In this document: positions 55,033 to 63,590 of the stretch, piece by piece
Layout: every line of letters starts with the position of its first letter
Numbering within the stretch: the first letter of the stretch is position 1
Assembly (NCBI RefSeq): GCF_001426905.1
Contig: NZ_LMFQ01000021.1
Location: forward strand, 171,557-235,556
Source of the DNA: Caulobacter sp. Root1455
GTDB taxonomy: Bacteria > Pseudomonadota > Alphaproteobacteria > Caulobacterales > Caulobacteraceae
Direction of reading: 5' to 3'
Length of the DNA stretch: 64,000 bases
The notes under the pieces: generated by a model
Told to the model about the DNA's origin: nothing
Seen by the model: the letters and a program-made list of their open reading frames with translations, nothing else
Databases searched by the model: none
Program-made: the position numbers and the translations under genes

Positions 55033-56033
55033 TGGATCCGACCTTCCTCATCCTGGTGGTGCTGGTCGTCGTCGCCCTGGGCTTCGACTTCCTGAACGGC
55101 CTGCACGACGCCGCCAACTCGATCGCCACCATCGTCTCGACGCGCGTGCTGTCGGCGAAGTGGGCGGTGCTGTGGGCGGCGTTCTTCAACTTCATCGCCT
55201 TCGCGGTGTTCGGCACCAGCGTCGCCAAGATGGTCGGGGCCGGGATCATCGATCCGCACGTGATCACCGACCGGCTGATCTTCGGGGCCCTGATGGGCGC
55301 GATCAGCTGGAACCTGATCACCTGGTGGGCCGGCATCCCCTCGTCCAGCTCGCACGCCCTGATCGGCGGCTTGGTCGGCGCCTCGGTCGCTAAGGTCGGC
55401 GGCTTCGGCGCCGTGCAGTGGGCCGGCCTGAGCAAGACCGCGGCCGGCATCGTGGTCTCGCCGCTGATGGGCTTCCTCCTGGCGCTGCTGCTGGTGCTGA
55501 TCGTCTCCTGGACCTTCCTGAAGAGCTCACCGTTCTTCGCCGACCGGTTCTTCCGCATCGCGCAGTTCTTCTCGGCGGCGGCCTACTCGCTGGGTCACGG
55601 CGGCAACGACGCCCAGAAGACCATGGGCATCATCGCCGCCCTGCTCTACGCCCACGGCGCCACCCACGCCCCGGGCACGATCCCGCTGTGGGTCGTCCTG
55701 TCGTGCCAGACCGCGATGGCGCTCGGCACCCTCTTTGGCGGTTGGCGCATTGTGCACACCATGGGCAGCAAGATCACCCGCCTGACCCCGATGCAGGGCT
55801 TCTGCGCCGAGACCGGCGGAGCGATTACTTTGTTCCTGGCGACCCATATCGGCGTTCCGGTCTCGACGACTCACACGATCACGGGCGCTATTGTCGGCGT
55901 CGGCGCTTCGCGTCGGGTTTCGGCCGTCCGTTGGGGCGTGGCCAAGAGCATCGTGACCGCCTGGATCGTCACCCTGCCCGCGGCCGGCCTGGTCGCGGCG
56001 GCGTTCTACTATCTCGGGTTCTGGATGAAGTGA
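55032..56033 (+). CDS. pitA: Low-affinity inorganic phosphate transporter PitA
   Basis: 333 residues with about ten membrane helices. The two PiT signatures are GFDFLNGLHDAANSIATIVS (residues about 18-37) and SLGHGGNDAQKTMGIIAALL (near 190-209), which bind phosphate and metal. Proton-coupled uptake of metal phosphate. The start is GTG inside the stop of the DUF47 gene (TAGTG), and the stop overlaps the next GTG (GTGA), so three genes form one coupled unit. Confidence 0.95.
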   Translation: MDPTFLILVVLVVVALGFDFLNGLHDAANSIATIVSTRVLSAKWAVLWAAFFNFIAFAVFGTSVAKMVGAGIIDPHVITDRLIFGALMGAISWNLITWWAGIPSSSSHALIGGLVGASVAKVGGFGAVQWAGLSKTAAGIVVSPLMGFLLALLLVLIVSWTFLKSSPFFADRFFRIAQFFSAAAYSLGHGGNDAQKTMGIIAALLYAHGATHAPGTIPLWVVLSCQTAMALGTLFGGWRIVHTMGSKITRLTPMQGFCAETGGAITLFLATHIGVPVSTTHTITGAIVGVGASRRVSAVRWGVAKSIVTAWIVTLPAAGLVAAAFYYLGFWMK

Positions 56034-56617
56034 CCGACACGGCGGGCGGCAAGCAGGCGGGACGCAAGTCCAGCGAGCGGCGACATCAGGTCGCCGCCCT
56101 GCCCTGGCGCACGACCTCCGCCGCCCCGGGCGGAAGCAACGGCCTCCAGATCCTGCTGGTCTCGTCGCGCGAGACGCGCCGCTGGGTGATCCCCAAGGGC
56201 TGGCAGATGAAGGGCAAGCCGGACCATCAGGCCGCCGCCCAGGAGGCCTACGAGGAAGCCGGGCTCGACGGTCACATCGTCGAGCGGCCGATCGGCGGCT
56301 ATCCCTATCTCAAGCGTCTGAAGAGCGGCGGCGCGCGCCCCGTGACGGTGGACGTCTATCCGCTGGAGGTCACGGGCGAGCACGCGACCTGGCCGGAGAA
56401 GGGCCAGCGCACCCTGCAATGGATGTCGCCGGTCGAGGCGGCGCTGGCGGTGCACGAGCCGGAGCTGCGCGACCTGATCGCCCGTTTCGCCAAGGTCGAA
56501 CTTCCGGCCGAGGAGCGCCCCAAGCCCGCCCAGGCCCCGACGCCGGTGCGCGTGGCCCTGACGCGCCTGCGCCGCCGGATCACGGTGCTTTGGGGCCGCC
56601 GGCGCCGCTGGCCCTGA
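56030..56617 (+). CDS. NUDIX hydrolase of the DIPP-like group
   Basis: 195 residues. The NUDIX box is the variant GWQMKGKPDHQAAAQEAYEE, A-G-L (residues about 64-86), with K in place of the first Glu and Q in place of Arg. The preceding VIPKGWQMKG is typical of the DIPP-type group that cleaves diphosphoinositol polyphosphates, diadenosine polyphosphates or polyphosphate. The C-terminus is basic (LTRLRRRITVLWGRRRRWP). Its position in an operon with a phosphate transporter suits phosphate metabolism. GTG start overlapping the pitA stop. Confidence 0.82.
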   Translation: MTDTAGGKQAGRKSSERRHQVAALPWRTTSAAPGGSNGLQILLVSSRETRRWVIPKGWQMKGKPDHQAAAQEAYEEAGLDGHIVERPIGGYPYLKRLKSGGARPVTVDVYPLEVTGEHATWPEKGQRTLQWMSPVEAALAVHEPELRDLIARFAKVELPAEERPKPAQAPTPVRVALTRLRRRITVLWGRRRRWP

Positions 56618-56704
56618 GGCCAGGCCCGGGAAGAAACTGGGGATAACTCGACAACGCGCTTCGCATTCACTATGTTCTCGTTACGTTCCGTAGCGAGATT
56701 CGCC

Positions 56705-57433
56705 ATGCAGCTGTCCCTCGACCTGTCGACCTCGCCGCTTGAAGCCATGCGCGACGGGCTGCTCAAGACCTTCGGGCCGCAGCGGCCGACCAAGCGGCTC
56801 GATCCGGTGTCGCAGCTGGTCAAGTCGTCGATCAGCGGCCGGACCAAGGATGCCGTCTCCTGGGCGGTCTACCACCGCCTGAAGGAGCGCTTCGCGACCT
56901 GGGAAGAGCTGGCCGAGACGCCCGACGCCGAGGTCCAGGCGCTGATCGCCGAGGTGACCTATCCCGAGGAGAAGGCCCGCCACCTGCCCCACGCCCTGCG
57001 GCTGATCCAGGTGCGCAGCGGCTGGAAGCTGTCGCTGGACCATCTGGCCGAGCTGGAGCTGGACAGCGCCCGCTGGTGGCTGCAGGGCCTGCCCGGCGTC
57101 GGGGTCAAGGTCGCCGCCTCGGTGCTGAACTTCAGCCCCCTGAACATGCGCGCCCTGGTGGTCGACACCCACGTCCACCGCGTCGCGGGCCGGCTGGGCC
57201 TGATCCCCGCCGGCTACGACACCGGCCACGCCTATCGCGCCCTGATGGACATGGTTCCCGACAGCTGGACGGCCGAGGACCTGTATGAGCTGCACTGGCT
57301 GATGAAGGGCCTGGGCCAGCTGCTGTGCTCGCACCACGCGCCGCGCTGCGGGGCGTGCGCGCTGAAGGCGACCTGCTCGAGGGTCGGTGTTGAACGCAGC
57401 GCGGATATTTTGGCGTGGCGGCCGAGGGCTTGA
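56705..57433 (+). CDS. Endonuclease III-like HhH-GPD DNA glycosylase with Fe-S cluster
   Basis: 242 residues. The helix-hairpin-helix LPGVGVKVAASVLNF (with the catalytic-type Lys) and VVDTHVHRVAGRLGL (with the catalytic Asp) are at about residues 128-165. The C-terminal cluster motif is C-x6-C-x2-C-x5-C (CSHHAPRCGACALKATC). These match Nth-type glycosylases, but the protein is longer at the N-terminus and lacks other Nth features, so it is a paralogue rather than Nth itself. The ATG at 56705 suits the domain; the upstream ATG at 56672 adds 11 residues. Confidence 0.88.
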   Translation: MQLSLDLSTSPLEAMRDGLLKTFGPQRPTKRLDPVSQLVKSSISGRTKDAVSWAVYHRLKERFATWEELAETPDAEVQALIAEVTYPEEKARHLPHALRLIQVRSGWKLSLDHLAELELDSARWWLQGLPGVGVKVAASVLNFSPLNMRALVVDTHVHRVAGRLGLIPAGYDTGHAYRALMDMVPDSWTAEDLYELHWLMKGLGQLLCSHHAPRCGACALKATCSRVGVERSADILAWRPRA

Positions 57434-57435
57434 AA

Positions 57436-57456
57436 CCCTCTCCCAGCGGGAGAGGG
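57436..57456. repeat. Short palindrome between the glycosylase and DUF72 genes
   Basis: A 9-bp perfect stem CCCTCTCCC / GGGAGAGGG with a 3-base loop, immediately after the glycosylase stop. It could be a terminator or a truncated REP unit of the CCTCCCCC family. Confidence 0.6.
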
Positions 57457-57489
57457 TGAACCTCCGCCGCCCTCGCACGCTCCCTCCGC

Positions 57490-58227
57490 ATGCCTGAGGA
57501 CATTCGCATCGGCACGGCCGGCTGGAGCTTCCCGCGGGCCCTGGAGGTCTTCCCCGCCGGAGGCTCCGGCCTTGAGCGCTACGCGGCCGTCTTCAACGCC
57601 GTCGAGATCAATTCGTCCTTCTACCGCCCCCATCAGCGCAAGACCTATGAACGCTGGGCGGCGTCGACGCCGGCGGGTTTCCGGTTCGGGGTGAAGGTCC
57701 CTCGGACGATCACCCACGAGCGGCGGCTGGTCGACATCGCCGAGCCGGTGGCGCGGTTCCTCGACGAGTGCGGCGGACTGGGCGGGAAGCTCGGGCCCCT
57801 GCTGATCCAGCTGCCGCCGAGCCTGGGTTTCGACGCCGGGATCGTGGAGCGCTTCCTCGCCGCCTGGCGGAAGGCGACGACCGCCGCGACCGTGCTGGAG
57901 CCGCGTCATCCGACCTGGTTCGACGCGCCGGCCGAGACCTTGTTGAGGACCTTCGAGGTGGCCCAGGTCGCCGCCGATCCCGCCGTGGTTCAGGCGGCCG
58001 CCGAGCCCGGCGGCTGGTCCGGTCTCACCTATCGCCGCCTGCACGGCTCGCCCGCGATGTACGCGACGTCCTATGACGACGGACGCCTGGAGCCCCTGGC
58101 CGAACGGATCGGCGGCGAGACCGGCGCGGCCCAGAGCTGGTGCATCTTCGACAACACCCAGTTCGGCGCGGCGGCCGCCGACGCCCTGAGACTGACGGCG
58201 CTTACTTCGCCTGGGCCAGTTCGGTGA
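57490..58227 (+). CDS. DUF72 family protein
   Basis: 245 residues, beginning IRIGTAGWSFP and FNAVEINSSFYRPHQRKTYE, the standard DUF72 N-terminus. LLIQLPPSLGFDAGIVERFL and TYRRLHGSPAMYATSYDD follow. The TIM-barrel fold is known structurally but the function is unknown. It converges with the VanX-like gene and overlaps its end by 26 bp. Confidence 0.9.
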   Translation: MPEDIRIGTAGWSFPRALEVFPAGGSGLERYAAVFNAVEINSSFYRPHQRKTYERWAASTPAGFRFGVKVPRTITHERRLVDIAEPVARFLDECGGLGGKLGPLLIQLPPSLGFDAGIVERFLAAWRKATTAATVLEPRHPTWFDAPAETLLRTFEVAQVAADPAVVQAAAEPGGWSGLTYRRLHGSPAMYATSYDDGRLEPLAERIGGETGAAQSWCIFDNTQFGAAAADALRLTALTSPGPVR

Positions 58228-59224
58228 AGGTTTCGGTCCCGATGCCGTAGCTGCGCCAGTCCCCGTAGTCGAAGTGCCACCACTCCTCGGGATAGACCTC
58301 GAAGCCCTGGGCGACCATGGCCTCGCGCAGGATCGCCCGCAGGGCCCGCTGCCGGGTCGTGCCGCCGATGAAGTCGGCATAGGAGCGGCCCGACATCTCG
58401 TCGTAGCGGCTGGGCATCTGGGCCGGCTCGCCGGTCTTCAGGTCGTACAGGGTCAGGTCGACGGCGCAGCCCCGGTTGTGGCGCGAGCCCTGGGCCGGAT
58501 CGGCCACGAACATGTGGTCCTCGGGCGGGGTGGCCTCCCAGAACATCCAGGTCACGAACCAGGGCCGATAGGCGTCGTGGATCAGGACGCCGTAGCCCTG
58601 GGCCTCCAGCGCCTTGGCGGCCCGCGCCAAGGCTTGCGCGGCGGGGCGCTGCAGGTAGGCGGCCGACCGTTCGTAGACGGCCAGGCCCATGAAGTTGTCG
58701 GAACCGGCGTAGCGGATGTCCAGGCGGATCGTCGGGACCAGGGTCGACAGATCGACCAGGTCGGCGGGCTTGCGCCGCGCCGTCTCGACCGGCGGCTTGG
58801 CGGCCAGGGCCCGGGCGCGCAGGGCGGCCGGGTCGGCGCCCACCGCCGCGCGGATCGCGGCCTCGACCTGCGCCCCGAAGTCGTGACGCGGCAGGCGCGT
58901 TCCGTCCAGACGCAGGGCGGCCGGCTCCAGCACCAGTTCACCGCCGCCCTCGATCCGATAGCGGCTGCGCCCCAGCGACGTCAGGGCGGCGTCCTTGAGG
59001 CCCCGCCCGTCGACCCGCAGAACGCCGTCGCGCTCGAACACCGTCAGCGGCGCGCCCCGCTCGCCATACTGGCCGACCGCCGCCATCTCCGCGGCGTCCA
59101 GGGACGGCGTCGAGGAAGACTGGGCGGAAGGTGACTGGGCGAAGGCTGCGGCGGTCAGGACAAGTCCCATCAGGAAGGGGGCGATCGCGGTGAAAGGTCC
59201 GGCCATTCTTCGCATCGCCCCCAT
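58202..59224 (-). CDS. Exported D-alanyl-D-alanine dipeptidase, VanX/DdpX type (M15D)
   Basis: About 340 residues. A signal peptide (FTAIAPFLMGLVLTAAAFAQ) is followed by a 110-residue region of beta character (PLTVFERDGVLRVDGRGLKD..) that is not part of VanX. The peptidase domain begins near residue 150. Zinc ligands and catalytic residues are visible in SRHNRGCAVDLTLYD (SxHxxGxAxD) and EWWHFDYGDW. In E. coli DdpX cleaves D-Ala-D-Ala for use as nutrient. ATG at 59224, 59215 and 59206 are all possible starts. Confidence 0.86.
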   Translation of the reverse strand: MGAMRRMAGPFTAIAPFLMGLVLTAAAFAQSPSAQSSSTPSLDAAEMAAVGQYGERGAPLTVFERDGVLRVDGRGLKDAALTSLGRSRYRIEGGGELVLEPAALRLDGTRLPRHDFGAQVEAAIRAAVGADPAALRARALAAKPPVETARRKPADLVDLSTLVPTIRLDIRYAGSDNFMGLAVYERSAAYLQRPAAQALARAAKALEAQGYGVLIHDAYRPWFVTWMFWEATPPEDHMFVADPAQGSRHNRGCAVDLTLYDLKTGEPAQMPSRYDEMSGRSYADFIGGTTRQRALRAILREAMVAQGFEVYPEEWWHFDYGDWRSYGIGTETFTELAQAK

Positions 59225-59235
59225 GTCTTGTCGTC

Positions 59236-60744
59236 CTACTTCATCGTCGGGATGACGAAGGCGTCGCCCTCGTGGTCGCCTTCTGGCCACCGCGCGGTGA
59301 TCGTCTTGACCTTGGTGTAGAACTTCACGCCCTCGACGCCGTGCTGGTTGGTGTCGCCGAACGCGCTGCGCTTCCAGCCGCCGAAGGTGTGATAGGCCAC
59401 CGGCACGGGGATCGGCACGTTGATGCCGACCATGCCGACATTGACCCGGCTGGCGAACTCGCGCGCCGCGCGGCCGTTGCGGGTGAAGATGGCGACGCCG
59501 TTGCCGTACTGGTGCTCGGACGGCAGGGCCAGCGCCTCCTCGAAGGTCTCGGCGCGGACGATCTGCAGCACCGGGCCGAAGATCTCTTCCTGGTAGGTCC
59601 TCATGCCCTTCTTGACGCCGTCGAACAGCGACGGGCCGATGAAGAAGCCCTTCTCGAAGCCCTGCAGGCTAAAGTCGCGGCCGTCGACCACCAGTTCCGC
59701 GCCCTCGTCGACGCCGATCTGGATGTAGTCGGCGACCTTGGCGCGGTGCGCCGCGCTGACCACCGGGCCGTAGTGGGCGGCCGGATCGCTGGAGATGCCG
59801 ACCTGAAGGGTCTCGATCTCGGCGACCATCCGTTCGCGCAGCTCGTCACCGGTCTTCTTGCCGACCGGGACCACCACCGGCAGGGCCATGCAGCGCTCGC
59901 CGGCCGAGCCGAAGGCCGCGCCCGACAGGTCCTTGACCACCTGGTCGAGGTCGGCGTCGGGCAGGACGATGCCGTGGTTCTTGGCCCCGCCCATGGCCTG
60001 GACGCGTTTTCCGTGCGCCGTGCCGGTCTGGTAGACGTAATGGGCGATGTCGGACGAACCGACGAAGCTGACCGCGCGGATCAGCGGGTGGGTCAGGATG
60101 GCGTCGACGGCGGTCTTGTCGCCGTGCACGACGTTCAGCACCCCGGCGGGCGCCCCGGCCTCCATCATCAGCTCGGCCAGCTTGACCGGCACGGTGGGGT
60201 CCTTCTCCGACGGCTTGAGGATGAAGGTGTTGCCCACGGCGATGCTGATGCCGAACATCCACATCGGGATCATGGCCGGGAAGTTGAACGGGGTGATGCC
60301 CGCGCAGACGCCCAGCGGCTGGCGCATCGAATAGACGTCGATGCCGGGCCCGGCGCCCTCGGTGTATTCGCCCTTCAGGATGTGGGGGATGCCGCAGGCG
60401 AACTCGATCACCTCCAGCCCGCGCTGGATGTCGCCCTTGGAGTCGGCGATCACCTTGCCGTGCTCGGACGACAGGATCTCGGCCAGGGCGTTCATGTCGC
60501 GCTCGATCAGGCGCTTGAACTCGAACATCACCCGGGCGCGGCGTTGGGGATTGGTGGCGGCCCAGCCGATCTGGGCGGCGGCGGCGGCCCGGACGGCGGC
60601 GTCCAGCTCGGCGTCGGTGGCCAGGGCCACGCGGGCCTGGATCTCGCCGGTGTTCGGATTGAACACATCGCCGAAGCGGCCGCCCTTCTCGATCGAACTT
60701 CCTTCGAGGGCTTGTCCGTTCACGAAATGGCTGATGGTCCGCAT
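59236..60744 (-). CDS. mmsA: Methylmalonate-semialdehyde dehydrogenase (CoA-acylating)
   Basis: 502 residues. The N-terminus SHFVNGQALEG, the NAD site VGSSDIAHYVYQTGTAHGKR, AMGGAKNHGIVLPDADLDQV and the catalytic Cys in GSAGERCMALPVVV identify MmsA. It converts methylmalonate semialdehyde to propionyl-CoA in valine and inositol breakdown. The ATG at 60744 matches the family start. The VanX-like gene lies 11 bp downstream. Confidence 0.93.
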   Translation of the reverse strand: MRTISHFVNGQALEGSSIEKGGRFGDVFNPNTGEIQARVALATDAELDAAVRAAAAAQIGWAATNPQRRARVMFEFKRLIERDMNALAEILSSEHGKVIADSKGDIQRGLEVIEFACGIPHILKGEYTEGAGPGIDVYSMRQPLGVCAGITPFNFPAMIPMWMFGISIAVGNTFILKPSEKDPTVPVKLAELMMEAGAPAGVLNVVHGDKTAVDAILTHPLIRAVSFVGSSDIAHYVYQTGTAHGKRVQAMGGAKNHGIVLPDADLDQVVKDLSGAAFGSAGERCMALPVVVPVGKKTGDELRERMVAEIETLQVGISSDPAAHYGPVVSAAHRAKVADYIQIGVDEGAELVVDGRDFSLQGFEKGFFIGPSLFDGVKKGMRTYQEEIFGPVLQIVRAETFEEALALPSEHQYGNGVAIFTRNGRAAREFASRVNVGMVGINVPIPVPVAYHTFGGWKRSAFGDTNQHGVEGVKFYTKVKTITARWPEGDHEGDAFVIPTMK

Positions 60745-60825
60745 GATACGCTCCCTAGACCTTGTTTTGCGCGTCAATAGCATCCGCTTTGACGCGCGTA
60801 TCCCGCAAAATTCGTCCACTCCCCC

Positions 60826-60928
60826 TGTCATCCCGGAAACGGCGAAGCCGTTATCCGGGACCGCCGGAAACGCAGGCGCTCTGGCGTCGGTCCCGGATCT
60901 TCGCGCTGCGCGCTCGTCCGGGATGACA
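60826..60928. repeat. Palindromic repeat, GTCATCCCGGA family (full copy)
   Basis: Ends are perfect 12-bp inverted repeats (TGTCATCCCGGA / TCCGGGATGACA), with inner palindromes GGCGAAGCC and CGCGCTGCGCGC. A shorter copy lies at 17581-17619. It sits between mmsA and the stop of the flavin reductase gene and could end transcription of the latter. Confidence 0.8.
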
Positions 60929-60935
60929 ACCGAAG

Positions 60936-61457
60936 TTACTCGTCGACGTGCACGCGGCGAAACCGGCCCTGCAGATAGACCAGGGGTTCATGGTCCGGGT
61001 CATAGCGCAGCTTCACCACCCGCCCGACATAGACCCGGTGGTCGCCGGCGTCGAAGACCTGGTGGGTCAGGCATTCGAAATTGGCCATGCAATCGGGCAG
61101 GATCGGCGCGCCGGTGCTCCAGGTCTCGGTGTCGATGCCCGCGAAGCGGTCACCGTCCTTCTGCACGAACTGGCGGGCCATCAGCTGCTGGTCGGCGTGC
61201 AGCACGTTGACCGTGAACCGCCCGGCCGTGTCCAGGATCGGCAGGCTGCGCGAGTTGAGGTCGACGCAGACCAGAGCCAGGGGCGGATCCAGCGACACCG
61301 AGGTGAACGAGTTGGCGGTCAGCCCCACGCGGCGGCCGTCATCGCAGACGGTGGTGATCACCGTCACCCCGGTGGTGAAACATCCGAAGGCGTGGCGCAG
61401 CGCCCGGGCGTCATGCGCGCCGCCCTCGCCCAGTTCGATCGTGACCGGCTGACTCAT
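60936..61457 (-). CDS. Flavin reductase-like FMN-binding protein
   Basis: 173 residues. The pattern RHAFGCFTTGVTVITTVCDD, GLTANSFTSVSLDPPLALVC and NVLHADQQLMARQFV matches the HpaC/NmoB-type flavin reductase domain, which supplies reduced FMN to monooxygenases. No partner monooxygenase is present next to it. The ATG at 61457 fits the family start; frames running upstream to 62795 cross a repeat and the sigma-factor gene. Confidence 0.92.
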   Translation of the reverse strand: MSQPVTIELGEGGAHDARALRHAFGCFTTGVTVITTVCDDGRRVGLTANSFTSVSLDPPLALVCVDLNSRSLPILDTAGRFTVNVLHADQQLMARQFVQKDGDRFAGIDTETWSTGAPILPDCMANFECLTHQVFDAGDHRVYVGRVVKLRYDPDHEPLVYLQGRFRRVHVDE

Positions 61458-61531
61458 TCGCTCACCAGTGATGCAAACCGGCGGCATGGGCAAGAGTTTG
61501 GGGGTGGTCGAAGGAGACAGCGCGGCGATCA

Positions 61532-61663
61532 CTTGCCCCCTACGGGTCGCTTCGCGACCGTCTTTCCCCACAGGGGGAAGAGGAGCCGCGCTCGGCCTCC
61601 TCCGCCCCCTGTGGGGGCGGACAGACCGCGAAGCGGTCAGGTGGGGGCAAGTGTTAGCGGGCA
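61532..61663. repeat. REPIN-like palindromic repeat, copy A
   Basis: Begins CTTGCCCCCTACGGGTCGCT and ends with inverted GGTGGGGGCAAG plus TGTTAGCGGGCA. Inside are GGTCGCTTCGCGACC and GACCGCGAAGCGGTC hairpins and a CGCCCCC-TGT-GGGGGCG palindrome. It is nearly the same as copy B at 63451 in direct orientation. It lies between the flavin reductase start and the sigma-factor stop. Confidence 0.88.
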
Positions 61664-61672
61664 GTGAGATGC

Positions 61673-62941
61673 TCAGGTCACGCCCCTCCCCGCCTCCGCC
61701 GCCCGCCTTCGCAGCAGCGCCTCCTCCCGCCGGTTGCCGGCCATGTCGGCGGCGGCCACGAACGCCGCGCGCGCCTCCTCGAACCGGCCCAGCCGCAGGA
61801 GCAGGTCGCCGCGCACGGCGGGCAGCAGGTGATAGGCCTTCAGCGCCGGCGCGTCGGCCAGGGCCTCGACGATCGCCAGCCCGGCCGCCGGCCCCTCGGC
61901 CATGCCCACCGCCACGGCGCGGTTCAGCTGGACCACCGGCGACGGCGCGACCCTCGCCAGCTCCGCATAGAGCGCGGCGATGCCCAGCCAGTCGGTGTCG
62001 GCCGCCGTCCGCGCCTGGGCGTGGCGGGCGATGATCGCCGCCTGCAGGACGTAGAAGCCGCTCGCCCCGCCCAGGTCCCGCGCCCGCTTCAGCGCCCGCA
62101 ATCCGCGCTGGATCTGCAGCGGGTCCCAGAGGCCGCGATCCTGGTCGAGGATCAGGACCGGTTCGCCCGCCGCGTCGGTCCGCGCCGCCGTGCGCGAGGC
62201 GTTCAGCTCCATCAGGGCCAGCAGGCCGTGGGCCTCGGGCTCGTCCGGCGCGATGGCGGTCAGCACCCGCCCCAGGCGCAAGGCCTCGTTGCACAGCTGG
62301 GGCCGCTGCCAGTCGTCGCCGCGCGCGGCGGTGTAGCCCTCGTTGAAGATCAGGTAGACGACCTCCAGCACCGAGGCCAGGCGGGCCGCGCGTTCCTCGC
62401 CGCGCGGGGTCTCGTAGGCCAGGCCGGACTCCGACAGCGTCCGCTTGGCCCGCACGATGCGCTGGGCCGCCGCCGTCTCGGACATCAGGAACGCCCGGGC
62501 GATCTCGTCGGTCGTCAGGCCGCAGACCATCCGCAGGGCCAGGGCCGCGCGGGCCTCGCGCGACAGCAGCGGATGGCAGGCGGTGAAGATCAGCCGCAGC
62601 ATCTCGTCGCCGATGTCGTCGTCCAGGGCGGAGTCGAAGTCGGGCATGGCCCGCTGCTCGGTCTCCAGCTCGCGGGCGACCATGCCGTGCTTGCGCTCCA
62701 GCATGGGTCCGCGCCGCAGGCGGTCCAGGGCCCGATGCTTGGCGGTGGCCATCAGCCAGGCGCTGGGGCGCTCGGGCACGCCCGTGGCCGGCCACTTTTC
62801 GAGGGCGGCGACCAGGGCGTCCTGGGTCAGCTCCTCGGCCAACGGCACGTCGCGCAGCATCCTCGCCAGGCTGGTGATCAGCCTGGGATGCTCGACCCGC
62901 CAGACGGCGAGGATGGCGCGATGGGCCTCGGCGTCGTTCAT
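61673..62941 (-). CDS. ECF42-type sigma factor with C-terminal TPR-like domain
   Basis: 422 residues. Sigma region 2 (RLITSLARMLRDVPLAEELT, QDALVAALEKW, PSAWLMATAKHRALDRLRR) and region 4 (AALALRMVCGLTTDEIARAF, LMSETAAAQRIVRAKRTL) occupy the first 180 residues. The large C-terminal domain (YLIFNEGYTAARGDDWQRPQ, LCNEALRLGRVL, LNRAVAVGMAEGPAAGLAIV) is TPR-like and conserved in the ECF42 group (DUF6596). ECF42 factors are encoded next to YCII/DGPF proteins and have no anti-sigma factor; the partner is 31 bp upstream here. Confidence 0.92.
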   Translation of the reverse strand: MNDAEAHRAILAVWRVEHPRLITSLARMLRDVPLAEELTQDALVAALEKWPATGVPERPSAWLMATAKHRALDRLRRGPMLERKHGMVARELETEQRAMPDFDSALDDDIGDEMLRLIFTACHPLLSREARAALALRMVCGLTTDEIARAFLMSETAAAQRIVRAKRTLSESGLAYETPRGEERAARLASVLEVVYLIFNEGYTAARGDDWQRPQLCNEALRLGRVLTAIAPDEPEAHGLLALMELNASRTAARTDAAGEPVLILDQDRGLWDPLQIQRGLRALKRARDLGGASGFYVLQAAIIARHAQARTAADTDWLGIAALYAELARVAPSPVVQLNRAVAVGMAEGPAAGLAIVEALADAPALKAYHLLPAVRGDLLLRLGRFEEARAAFVAAADMAGNRREEALLRRRAAEAGRGVT

Positions 62942-62972
62942 CGAGGCCGGCCGCCGGCGGCGGGAGCCGGCT

Positions 62973-63329
62973 TCAATGCTCGATCATCGGGCGGATCTCG
63001 CACGTCCCCTCCCAGCCCGGCTGGTGGTCCTTGTGCAGTTGCAGGAACTCGACCGCCGAGGCGACGGCTTCTTCTTTGCTGGCGAACTCGAACAGCGCGT
63101 AGCCGCCGATCACTTCCTTGGCCTCGACCATCGGACCGTCCAGCACGGTGAACTTGCCGCCGGCCAGGGTGACCCGCGCGCCAGCGTCCATCGGCAGCAG
63201 CCCGCCGCCGCCCAGCATCCGGCCGGCCTGGATCTCGCGATTGGCCAGGACGTTCATGGCCTCGGTCAGTTCCGGCGTCGGCGCCGCCGGGCCGGGGGGC
63301 GCGGTGACGATCAAACACATGTAGCGCAT
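62973..63329 (-). CDS. YCII/DGPF-domain protein, partner of the ECF42 sigma factor
   Basis: 118 residues. MRYMCLIVTAPPGPAAP at the N-terminus, the GGGGLLPMDAGARVTLAGGK section and VLDGPMVEAKEVIGGYALFE (the DGP motif that names the family) are visible. The fold is a small ferredoxin-like barrel. Such proteins accompany ECF42 sigma factors and may be a controlled target or co-regulator. AGGAGGAT lies before the ATG. Confidence 0.9.
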   Translation of the reverse strand: MRYMCLIVTAPPGPAAPTPELTEAMNVLANREIQAGRMLGGGGLLPMDAGARVTLAGGKFTVLDGPMVEAKEVIGGYALFEFASKEEAVASAVEFLQLHKDHQPGWEGTCEIRPMIEH

Positions 63330-63450
63330 CTGGAAATCCTCCTGGAGCGAGCCGGGACGCCGTCGTCGCCGGACTGTCTCGCTATTGAGGTCGACGAGCC
63401 AGCCCTGGATGGATCGACGGGGCGGATGAAGTTTTTTCGTGCGGCGAACG

Positions 63451-63590
63451 CTTGCCCCCTACGGGTCGCTTCGCGACCGTCTTCCCCCACAGGGGGAAGA
63501 GGTTCCGCCGCCGGCGCCGCGCGCGTCCTCCGCCCCCGTGGGGGCGGACAGACCGCGAAGCGGTCAGGTGGGGGCAAGTGTTAGCGGGCA
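63451..63590. repeat. REPIN-like palindromic repeat, copy B
   Basis: Shares left end (CTTGCCCCCTACGGGTCGCT), inner hairpins and right end (GGTGGGGGCAAG, TGTTAGCGGGCA) with copy A, and differs mainly in the spacer. Together with copy A it brackets the ECF42 sigma/YCII pair in direct orientation. Confidence 0.88.

Noticed and set aside
56705..57433. Calling this gene nth
   Set aside because: The catalytic and Fe-S motifs fit the HhH-GPD family, but the N-terminal region and several Nth-specific positions differ, so only the superfamily is supported.
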